Source of the DNA: Gautieria morchelliformis
Lineage: Eukaryota > Basidiomycota > Agaricomycetes > Gomphales > Gomphaceae
DNA length: 64,000 nt
NCBI GenBank assembly: GCA_015179125.1
Contig: WHVA01000026.1
Span: forward strand, 62,001 to 126,000
Direction of reading: 5' to 3'
In this document: positions 55,076 through 64,000 of the stretch, piece by piece
Position numbering within the stretch: the first letter of the stretch is position 1
Layout of the letters: every line of letters starts with the position of its first letter
Notes under the pieces: model-generated
Databases searched by the model: none
Told to the model about the DNA's origin: nothing
Seen by the model: the letters and a program-made list of their open reading frames with translations, nothing else
Program-made: the position numbers and the translations under genes

Positions 55076-55242
55076 GGGGTTCTAGCTACCTACTTTATAT
55101 TGTAGAAGAACAATGAAAAGTAAACTACAATGGGCACGTAGGACAATAAACAACTGGAACAATGAGACTGCGCATACTGTGTCACAATGGGGTGACACGG
55201 GGTGATGCGGTTTGCCCCTGGCTTATGCGTTTTCCTCCTACA
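55076..55242 (-). repeat. Inverted fragment of the Copia LTR found at 59765
   Basis: It is the reverse complement of the first 165-170 bp of the 3' LTR of the adjacent Copia element (TGTAGGAGGAAAACGC to AGCTAGAACCCC). It lies directly upstream of the direct-orientation LTR remnant at 55257-55322, which supplies the rest. Confidence 0.88.
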
Positions 55243-55322
55243 CTAAGCAGTGCTCTCAGTTTCCTCAGTACTTTGCACTCGAGCAAATACTGAGATTCAC
55301 ATAGCATATAATAATTCTTACA

Positions 55323-55340
55323 GGTTATTGGGCCCCGCAC
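55323..55340 (+). promoter_or_regulatory. Primer binding site, half-tRNA (initiator Met) type, variant
   Basis: GGTTATTGGGCCCC follows the LTR terminal TTACA. It has one extra T compared with the sites at 3502 and 63304. Confidence 0.6.
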
Positions 55341-55374
55341 CTAATACAATTAACCCTCCAGTTCCCTCCTGATC

Positions 55375-58300
55375 ATGTCTACCACAACTTTCACCACCAC
55401 AGACCTCCTCCCTTCCTCGGTACCCAAGCTTATGGCCAACGGTCTCAACTGGACCGCGTTCTCGATGCGTTTCCAAGACGCCATAGAAGCCAAAGGCTTG
55501 TGGGGGTATTTCGATGGCACAACCCCCCAGCCGACTGTCAGTGTACTGCCCACAACTGACGAAGAGGATGCCCTAGCTAAATGGGTCAAGGAGGACCGGA
55601 CTGCGAAAGCACTTCTGACTCACCGAATACCTGACTCCACCCTGATCCGCATACACGGCAAATCCTCCCTGACAGAACGATGGGCACTGATTGTAAAAGA
55701 ATTCTCAACAAAAGGAGCTTTTGCAAAAGCAGATTTGCGTACCCATTTCATGGAGTCTAAGTGTCCCGACAAGTCGAACGTCCGCGAATTCCTCGACGGA
55801 CTACGAGTCAAGAAAGAAGAGTTAGCTACTTTTGGCATAGACATTGAAGAAAAGGATTACCGATCGACGATCATAAAATCCCTCCCCCCACACCTTTCAG
55901 CCTTCGCATCAAACCTTCTAGCCGGTGCCAAGCTATACAGCTCGACAAAAACCATCGACCCCGACGAACTCATTACGCTAGTATCTGAAGAGTATGAGCG
56001 TCACATAGCTCAGCGGTCCAGACGCTCAGGGCACGGTAGTGGAAAAAGCGAAGACAAGGACAAGGCAATGTTTGTCTCACCTAACGGGAAGGGGAGGAAA
56101 ATTGATCGAAAACCGAAAGGGACGTGCTGGAACTGCGGTGACAAGGGACACTACAAGAATAAATGTCCCAAGCCTGTTAAAGAGACCGGTGACAAGAAAC
56201 ACGACTCACAGAAAGGGGGTGGCTCTGCAAACACCGCTATCGAATCAGATGATGAAGACGAAGCTGCCTTCTTCGCTGATCTCGATGATGACGACGAGCT
56301 CCCGGTGCTGCTATCGAACTACGAATCTGACTCGGATGCTGAAGAACATACTGAGGATTGGTTTTCTGAACTAGGCGACGACACTGAGTGTATCGAGTCA
56401 CAGGATGATGTTGACAGAAGCGAGTGTGCTTACCCAGTCGACATCTGTGACGATCAAGCGGTCGCAGAAGCTGAAAATGCAAACGCTGTCCACATTCAAG
56501 ACAGCACAGAAGCAGAAAATCAAACGCACATTGAGGTATATGACTCCAGCTGCACCAGGCACATCACCCCATACCGCGAGGCGGTGACAGACTTTAAGGC
56601 CATAAGTCCTAAGTCGTTCCAAGCTGCGAATAAACAGAGTTTTAATGCGGTTGGAACAGGCGAGATGGTGATCGACGTACCGAACGGAGTCACGACATCT
56701 CAGCTAAGGCTAACTGAGGTGTTGTACTCACCTGAGGTTGGCTATACCCTCGTGTCAGTTGGAAGACTCGACGAGGCCGGTTTCAATCTAACATTTGCAG
56801 ATGGCAAATGCGTTATACAAGAGTGAAACGGCCAGAAGGTCGGAACAGTCGAAAAATCCGGACGAGGCCTCTACAAAGTGACACATGAGTCAGATGCAGC
56901 AAATACTGCTGTAGAAGCACTCAGCTTGGACCAATTTCACCGGCGCATGGGACACATTGCCCAGAGACAGCTAGAAAACTGGGTATCAATGGTCTGGTAA
57001 CAGGAGTAAAACTCAAAGTCTTACCATCAGGAACCCCCTTCTTTTGCGAGTCTTGCGTATACGCTAAGGCGACTCGCAAACCTGTCCCGAAAGCCAGGGA
57101 AGGAAGCCGTGCCTCAAGCTTCGGAGACGAGGTGCATAGCGATCTATGGGGACCTGCCCCAGTTGCCACCAAAGCTGGCAAAAGATACTATGTTACGTTC
57201 ACAGACGATATGTCTAGATTAACGCACCTCCATTTGTTGCGCACAAAAGACCAAGCCCTTGCAGCATACAAGGAGTACGCCATGTGGTGTGACACGCAGC
57301 TGAACGTTCGTGTCAAGAAACTCCACTCGGACAGAGGCAGAGAATACCTAGGAAAAGAGTTCATAGTGTACCTGAAGTCAAAAGGGACCACGCAGAAACT
57401 TACCGTACACGACACGCCCCAACACAATGGAGTCGCCGAGCGTCGCAACAGAAGCATCATCGAACGTGTACGAGCCTTGCTACATGCCAGTGGACTGCCG
57501 AGATTCCTATGGGGCGAGGCTGCGCGTCACGTCGTATGGCTAATGAATCGGACGTCAACTAAGGCCGTTTCTGGAAAAACACCATATGAAGCTGCTTTTG
57601 GCAAAAAGCCTGATCTTAAACACGTACAGGAATGGGGTGAGAAAGTATGGGTACGCACAGAAAGCGGTGACAAACTCGGGGGACGCGTGGTAGAGGGCCG
57701 ATGGCTCGGATTTGACGAGCGCAGCAAGGGGTATAGGATCTATTGGCCTGAAAAGCAAACAGTAACTGTGGAGAGGAACATTCACTTCAACAACGCAAGT
57801 TCGTCAGCTCCATGTCTCAAGGGGGAGGATTGGCAAGTTACCGAGATGGTAACTGACTCACCTTCCTCTCAAAGGGCTAAAAACACCATTGCCTCAGTAC
57901 CCCCACCATCAATCCACCTAGCGGCATGACAAACCAAATTCCATCTGACTCCGAAGCCGAAGCACCCACAAAACGCATACGCAAGCCAAGTCAGCGAATC
58001 CGCGACATTCTGGAAGGACAAGGAACTTCCACTCACCGATCCTCTGATCCAGTCATCCCAACAGGAGTTCAAATGCCTACAACCATTGAGTCAAATACAG
58101 AAGTCCTAGAAGGAGAAGGATCAGCTGATTGGCTAATGCTAGCCGACGAACTCGATGAGTACGCACTGGTAGCTGAGACGAGCGAACTTGAAGCCATCGA
58201 ACCACGGTCCCTTGCTGAAGCCAAACGACACCCCGATTGGCATTTGTGGGAGGCAGCTATTCACGAAGAATTAGCAGTGCTCCGCGATGCCGGTACCTGG

Positions 58301-59757
58301 AAACTCATCCCACCTGGAGCCAACATCGTAGGCTCCAAATGGGTTTTCCGTGCCAAGAAAGATTCAGCTGGAAACGTGGTACGTTATAAGGCTCGACTCG
58401 TTGCTCAAGGATTCTCGCAAGTACCTGGAGTGGACTACTTCGATACCTTTGCTGCCGTCGCAAAACTCGCCTCAATTCGCACCGTACTTGCCCTAGCCGC
58501 TGCAAATGACATGGAGTTACATCAGATAGACATCAAAGGCGCATATCTGAATGGAGAACTCACCAACAACGAGACAATCTACATGTCTCAACCCCAGGGC
58601 ATCACGCCCCAAGCTCTTCTGGTATGGTTTGCCACCTACAGAAAACGTTATATGGACTTAAGCAGTCCGGTCGACGATGGTATCAAAAGCTAGTGGATAT
58701 CATGCTTACCAAACTGCTCTTCTCTCGCTGCGATGTAGACCAGGCCGTATTCTTTCGTCGCTCGAATGACTCGCTCGTGATTGTTTTGGTACATGGCAAT
58801 GATTGCACGATTGCAGCTACAACGGAAATGTTAGTAAAACAGTTCAAGGCAGGAATCGCGAGGCACGTCGAAATAACGGACCTGGGCGAACTACACTGGC
58901 TGTTAGGGATCGAACTCAAACGCGACAGAGAAAGACGTACCATTCATCTCTCTCAGAGATCCTATATCGCCTCCATAATACGCCGTTACAATCTGGACGA
59001 CCTGAAACCCGCGTCCACACCAATGGAACACGGTCTGTTGCTTTCGATGTCCCAAACACCTAAAACGACTGTCGAATGGGCTCTGATGCGCGATACGCCA
59101 TACAGAGAAGCCGTAGGATTGTTGATGTACGCGGCATTAGGAACGCGCCCTGACATTGCTTTCGCTGCTCAGAGCGTATCCCGATACTTGACGAAATTCG
59201 GCCCTACTCACTGGAATGCAGTAAAAAGAATATTTCAGTATCTAAAAGGAACTGCAAACATTTGGTTGACTTACGGACACGCAAACAACGCGCTGACCGG
59301 ATATGCTGATGCTGATGGCAGCATGGCGCTGGACAGACACGCTATTTCCGGATACGCGTTTATAATTCACGGTGGTGCAGTTTCCTGAAGCGCAAAAAGG
59401 CAAAATATCATTTCTCTGTCCACAACAGAGAGCGAATATGTGGCAGTAACTCACGCGGCAAAAGAAGCTTTATGGCTTCGCTCCCTTATCAAACAGTTTT
59501 TCAACGACGAGTTGTCCGCCACGACCCTATTTTCCGATAACCAATCGGCTATCGCGCTCGCGAAGGACCATCAGTACCATGCGAGAACCAAACATATAGA
59601 CGTATGGTATCATTTCATTTGCTGGATCGTCGAAAAAGGAACAGTTCGATTAGTCTACTGCCCGACCGACGACATGATAGCAGACACGCTTACCAAAGCG
59701 TTGCCGTCTGCGAAGGTAAAGCATTTTGTGGTTGAGCTCGGGTTGACCACGGTTTGA
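55375..59757 (+). pseudogene. Copia gag-pol region of the third element
   Basis: Domains in order: Gag (FSMRFQDAIEAKGLWGYFDG), a zinc knuckle (CWNCGDKGHYKNKC, about 56128-56170), a long acidic spacer, a protease with YDSSCTRHITPY (about 56540) and LTEVLYSPEVGYTLVSVGRL, integrase (HSDLWGPAPVATKAGKRYYV, KKLHSDRGREYLGKEF, HNGVAERRNRSI), RT (SKWVFRAKKDSAG, DIKGAYLNGELTNNETIYMS) and RNase H (ARTKHIDVWYHFICWIVEKG, about 59580-59640). Ty1/Copia order. Broken, with about five breaks. Confidence 0.9.
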
Positions 59758-59764
59758 GGGGGAG

Positions 59765-59997
59765 TGTAGGAGGAAAACGCCTAAGCCAGGGGCAAACCGC
59801 GTCACCCCATGTCACCCCATTGTGACACAGTATGCGCAGTCTCATTGTTCCAGTTGTTTATTGTCCTACGTGCCCATTGTAGTTTACTTTTCATTGTTCT
59901 TCTACACTATAAAGTAGGTAGCTAGAACCCCCAGTTTCCTCAGTACTTTGCACTCGAGCAAATACTGAGATTCGCATAGCATATAATAATTCTTACA
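59765..59997 (+). repeat. 3' LTR of the third Copia element (233 bp)
   Basis: It runs TGTAGGAGGAAAACGC to AATAATTCTTACA after a G-rich polypurine tract, with a TATA-like CACTATAAAGTAGG. Confidence 0.92.
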
Positions 59998-62900
59998 CTT
60001 AGCACAGCTGAGCATAGCCTGGTACAGCCTAGTTGTCATGACTGACCATGATCCCCATTGTTTGGTGAAGCCAAACAGGCTGCACAGTTGCTATGGCTGC
60101 ATATAGCAACTGTTTGGGACTCAGCTGGAAATACTGAGAGCTTGTGGGTGCTTGGGTGACCATAAGTCCGAAAATGCGGCCACCGCCGAGGTGCCCGGCG
60201 GAGTTTGAAATAGAGCGCCCGGAACAGAGTTGTGGGTGCTAGAGGATCCACAATTCTGTAATGACAGAAAAATGGTAGTTTGAGCCATGGAGACTTTGGA
60301 AAAATAAGGAAAAATATAGGAAAATTAGAGGAATGTTTGAAAAGCCTTTCCCCAGTTATATTAACAGCACACAGATACTGTTAATTCTTTAAATGGGTTT
60401 TTACATATTGTCAAGACAAAAAGGAAAAGACTAGGGCTGGTTGAGCAGCCTTCCTTGGCTGGTTGAACAGCCGTTCCCCTACAACGACGCAGGTGTGATT
60501 CGAACTCCAAATCACAAAACTTCCGATGGGACCAGGAAATGCAGATACCAAATTATCTTAGTAAGCGTGCAATTCCTGAAACTCAGTATACTTTTTCCAA
60601 ACCAGCGAGAATTGTGAAAACATCGAGGAAACTCCAGGAAAAAGTTCCGTGAATCTGCGAATTTGACTTAGGTACATACTTATTAGGGGTTTCGTTGAAG
60701 TTGAAAATTGAAATATGCCTAGCTAGTTTTGAGCCCAGCCGGCATATATAGTTGTCGAAGTTTGTTTTCGTTTCCCCTTTCTCTCCACGTCACCCACCAC
60801 CATGCCATCGCTAGTTCACTACACGCAAAGTCGCCGCCCTGTTGTCATTGTCGTTGAGTCTAGTACACTCTCTGATCGCTGGCATGTATTACTGCACTCC
60901 TGGCCATGTATCTCCTCAGCTGCCTCTGCGTGCTCGCTCGATAGCATAGCTCTCTGGCTCCACAGTCACGTCACTCACCTCACGCTATGCACCTGCATGA
61001 TCCCGAGATCGTGCCGTCAGCAGCTGTAGTGCTCAGAGGCCTCCGCTGTGCGCTCCCACTCCACTGTCTCTCTTCTCTGTTGTAGAGGACAGGAATTATA
61101 GGCAGTAGGTTCGGACTTGGTGCTCAAAAGAAGACTAGAAATTAATTCACTCTCTCAGTGAATTTAGTTGTCACTGTTAATATTATACACTACCTAGAAA
61201 TTAATTCACTACAGTATTTCTAGGTCAACAAATCAAAAAGAAAAAAGACTAATTTACTTGCCTCTCACAGTGAATTTAGTTGTCACTGAGAGAGGAGGGA
61301 AATGTGTCTCATGCGCATGTACTACTAGCCGGCGCTGTAGCGCCTGTGATGCCACGGTGTGCCATGCTAAGCGCCCATAGAACGTAGCACGGTAGTGAAC
61401 AGCCGCAGCTCAAAAAGGAAACTTGTCCACAACCACCCACAAAGCGTCGGTTGGACAGAACATGAAAAGAAGTAGAAATACAGCTTCGAAAAATCAAAGA
61501 AAAATTTGACAAATCATAGAATGAATGTCAGCATGGTTTCAAGTCAAAATCAAAAGAAATACGAATGGTGGAATCTATTTGGCTTGATTTTTGTGCAGGA
61601 GCATAAATGCACCCAACATCTGTCTCGTGTGCAATGACCCCCCTATTCTAGCTGTTAGTCCCTGCTTTCTTGCTTCTGGCTACTGCCCTGTCCTCTGCCT
61701 CTGCACTAAACCGTGTGCAATGAGTCACTAGTCAAGCCTCATTGTCAGCCGCGTTGCATCTCGGAAGGTACATTCGTGCTGTACGTTATATATATGGTGC
61801 ATATATACATATTATACTGATGCTTTCCCTTTCCTTTCTCACTTATTCCTGCCTTGATTTTTCATGCATTCATTTCAGCTCGGATTTGGGGTTGCGGCGG
61901 GACTTGGCAACGTACGGATATGGGAAGCGGTAGGGGGTAGGTAGTTCCCCTCGCATAACACTAACAGCCTCCCCTCCCAGGCTTCATATCTCCCACCGCC
62001 CTCCAGCGCACGGACATGGACTTATACCGATGGTACGTCCCCTTGCCCAGTCCCTCGTGTCTCGTACCGAACGCCACTCGGTACTCCCTAGACTCCACCA
62101 TCCCACCCCTCACATCCCACATCCCGCACCGCCCTCCCACCTCACGGCGGGTCTTTCCCACCGCCACCCACCGGGCACGAGCTCATGAAGATCTTCCCGA
62201 CTTGTCCCCTGAGCGGTGACACCTTCCCGCACGACCCCCACGCCCACCCCGACGTGGGGGGCTTCCCTGTGGAGGACGCGCGCTGCCCGTGAGAGGTGGG
62301 TGCAGGGAGCGACCTCGAGAACTTAATAGGCAGCTACGGCGTGAGCGCGGCCGCAGTGTGTGGTGTGGGATTGGTCTGGACTCTAATAAAGGGTTTTTAA
62401 CTATGATGGATTGGGAGTGCTTAAGAGATATCTTGACTGCGGCCTTGTGGGTCCTGCAGATCGAGTGGACACTCAGGGTCGAAAGCGATGGGAGTGAGTG
62501 ACAGGGTCATAGTGTACAAATGTCCCAGTAGTATGTGCCGCCTTTAACCAGGAGCGACTGCAAGTGCTACGGAGGGACTCAGACAGTGGAGAACGCGAGG
62601 ATGGACAGATACAATTCTGCCTAATTCTTTGTTACATGGAATAGCTACTTTATATGACCTGAAGTATCACTAACTAGAAGATATTGTGGTTGGTGTGGGG
62701 CAGGAAGAAATGGTGAATGTATGTGCAAACGATCGGTGGGGTGTGCGGGGATAGATGCCCAGGGTTGGAGTCGAGTCATGGGGCTGTTGCATAGCTAAAT
62801 GTACATGTATATACTTACAATCTGAGTGGAGCGCATGAAGGTGGAGTGTGAGAACGGGAATGGGTCATGGGGTGAGTGTCAGTCGGGAAAAGGGAGTGGG

Positions 62901-63059
62901 GAAATCGGACGGTGCGTGTGTATGCATGCGGCGTCGGTCCGGGGCCGTCGACACGTTTCGGGTTTCATAACATGGACTGTAGTGGCGCGCGTTTTTGTGG
63001 GGTGGGGACAGGGCCAGGCGTGTGCCCCAGATGGCAGGAGTTCTTCAAGACAGCGCCTG
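59998..63059. other. 3-kb stretch, mostly unassigned
   Basis: It contains a diverged copy of the repeat seen at 16.6 kb (about 60190-60285). A weak plus-strand frame at 60802-61029 (MPSLVHYTQSRRPVVIVVES) has a good start context (CACCACCATGCC) and a TATATA upstream at about 60746, but no recognised domain. A pair of direct repeats CAGTGAATTTAGTTGTCACT lies at about 61160 and 61270. GC-rich frames at 62.0-63.1 kb look like chance openings. No supported gene. Confidence 0.45.
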
Positions 63060-63303
63060 TGTTGAGTAAAGGACGGTGTGGCATGGATGCAGCACTTCGG
63101 TCTGCTAACGTAAGCCGATGACGCGTATAGGACACAAAAGAGTGAGCGGACAAAGGAGAGCAGGAAAATACAATGAACTATAGAACAAGGAAACTTAATA
63201 CAATTAGGATAGAATATGTATTTAGGACAGCGACTCTCATCGCTGTCAGATTATCAAACTACGAACCTCTATAACCTATCTACTGTGAGCACTTCGACCT
63301 ACA

Positions 63304-63322
63304 GGTTATGGGCCCCGGCCGT
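63304..63322 (+). promoter_or_regulatory. Primer binding site, half-tRNA (initiator Met) type
   Basis: GGTTATGGGCCCCGGCC directly after the LTR terminal CTACA, the same site as at 3502. Confidence 0.7.
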
Positions 63323-63372
63323 AACTAATATCTGACCAACCAACCCTCCATATCAGTAACAATTGACCTACA

Positions 63373-64000
63373 ATGTCCCTTGCCACCACAAATAGTAATT
63401 ACAAGATCGAACCCCTAAATGGGGATAACTACGCCGCATGGCGCCGCGGCCTTGAGTGCATACTTGATGACCAAGAACTGTGGGACATCACAATCAGCAC
63501 CGAGGCTGAACCCACGCCAGCGGACCCGGACAATGTAACGTCGGCAGAGAGACAGGCAATCGCTGATTGGAATAAGAAAGACAAGAAGGCAAGAAAGGAG
63601 ATCTGCTTACGTATATCTGATGATCACCTCGTTTATATTGACCAATTCTTACAGGAAATATTTGAGTCCAAAGGGGCAGTCGGAATTGTCAACCTCCGCC
63701 GCGATTTCTTCCGTACTTTTGCAGAGGATGGAGCCAACATGGAAGAACATGTTCGAAGGCTCCAAAAACTCAGCCAGGAATTGAGCGCCCGTGGTCAATT
63801 GATCACAGACATCGACTTCTCTAATACATTACTCACATCACTGCCGGAATTTTGGTCTTCGTTTATTACTGCGGTTAATGCCGGTGGTGCCACAATCTCG
63901 TCAGACATCCTGATAGCCAGGATCTTGGACGAAGATCGGGTACGACAGGCTGGGTCGACCCGACAAACAGCCCTCAGGACCCAGTCGCGTGACGACTTGG
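63373..64000 (+). CDS. Copia gag, N-terminal part
   Basis: MSLATTNSNYKIEPLNGDNY begins the frame, which stays open to the window edge. It aligns throughout with the Gag at 3593 (AAWRRGLECILDDQELWDI against AAWRRRLEWILDDSDLWDV; GAVGIVNLRRDFFRTFAEDG against GAVGIVNLRRDFFRTLAEDG). Compared with that Gag a short segment is missing before LQEIFESKGAVG. The zinc knuckle would lie beyond the edge. No break is visible in this part. Confidence 0.9.
   Translation, partial: MSLATTNSNYKIEPLNGDNYAAWRRGLECILDDQELWDITISTEAEPTPADPDNVTSAERQAIADWNKKDKKARKEICLRISDDHLVYIDQFLQEIFESKGAVGIVNLRRDFFRTFAEDGANMEEHVRRLQKLSQELSARGQLITDIDFSNTLLTSLPEFWSSFITAVNAGGATISSDILIARILDEDRVRQAGSTRQTALRTQSRDDL

Larger units (their letters stand above)
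55257..59997 (+). mobile_element. Ty1/Copia element, third family, 5' LTR rearranged
   Basis: Parts: the last 66 bp of a 5' LTR (55257-55322), primer binding site, gag-pol (55375-59757), polypurine tract GAGGGGGAG, and a complete 233-bp 3' LTR (59765-59997, TGTAGGAGG to ATTCTTACA). The first part of the 5' LTR is present only in inverted orientation (55076-55242). The body is broken, with about five breaks. The terminal 66 bp of the LTRs are nearly identical, so it is not ancient. Confidence 0.9.
63060..64000 (+). mobile_element. Ty1/Copia element, sister of the one at 3278, 5' part only (runs off the window)
   Basis: A probable 5' LTR (TGTTGAGTAAAGG near 63060 to ACCTACA at 63303), a primer site GGTTATGGGCCCCGG at 63304, and the start of gag at 63373. 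The LTR start is inferred from TG and from the approximate length of the 224-bp relative; the LTR end is firm because the primer site follows. Confidence 0.8.

Noticed and set aside
60480-60570. Possible tRNA on the minus strand around GAGTTCGAATCAC
   Set aside because: A B-box-like string is present, but no T stem or acceptor stem pairs properly.
62016-63153. Several short frames on both strands near 62-63 kb
   Set aside because: GC-rich chance openings upstream of a Copia LTR. None shows domain motifs or intron signals.

Overview
This window is a transposon-dense eukaryotic region, most likely from an Agaricomycete (mushroom-forming Basidiomycota). The reasons are short GT-AG introns, a diverged copy of the fungal fatty acid synthase alpha subunit, a DUF6533-type membrane protein gene (a family I know mainly from Agaricomycetes), a Tnp2-type transposase remnant, and chromodomain Ty3/Gypsy plus Ty1/Copia elements. 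The genus cannot be named from the sequence.

Layout. 1-2.4 kb: 3' half of a Copia element. About 2.7 kb: a tRNA-like sequence. 3.3-7.7 kb: a young Copia element whose 3' LTR is cut off. 7.7-13.5 kb: a Gypsy fossil on the minus strand, opened by nested solo LTRs. 13.5-18.3 kb: LTR debris and a 379-bp fold-back repeat. 18.6-20.2 kb: a DUF6533 membrane protein gene. 22-23.3 kb: a CACTA/Tnp2 remnant holding a solo LTR. 23.4-27.5 kb: two genes of unknown function around a 1.5-kb solo LTR. 28.1-36.7 kb: a complete-length Gypsy element on the minus strand. 36.7-39 kb: LTR and gag debris. 39.2-42.5 kb: a small membrane protein gene and a FAS2 pseudogene hit by a solo Copia LTR. 43.5-44.9 kb: a tandem duplication and a hAT-like element that itself carries a solo LTR. 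45.6-50.9 kb: a 5.36-kb Tc1/mariner-type element with terminal inverted repeats of about 0.49 kb and two convergent genes. 51.8-53.7 kb: a multi-exon gene with a hAT-like MITE in it. 54-60 kb: an LTR and a third Copia element with a rearranged 5' LTR. 60-63 kb: mostly unassigned. 63.1-64 kb: the start of a fourth Copia element.

The most interesting unit is the Tc1/mariner-type element at 45556-50918. It is bounded by TA, has long TIRs starting CAG, encodes a DD34E transposase (now broken) on the minus strand, and carries an open four-exon, 602-aa gene of unknown function on the plus strand. The last exon of that gene has been copied in inverted orientation around a CCCGCATCA minisatellite, giving a palindrome of almost 1 kb.

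Many insertions can be dated relative to one another by exact target site duplications: AATAG, CATCC, GCACC, CTATG, GTGAT, CCGCC and GTGGT (5 bp, LTRs), CCTATGCG and TTTGTGAC (8 bp, hAT), and TA (Tc1/mariner). Coordinates and splice sites were worked out by eye. Family assignments rest on recognised motifs, not on database searches.
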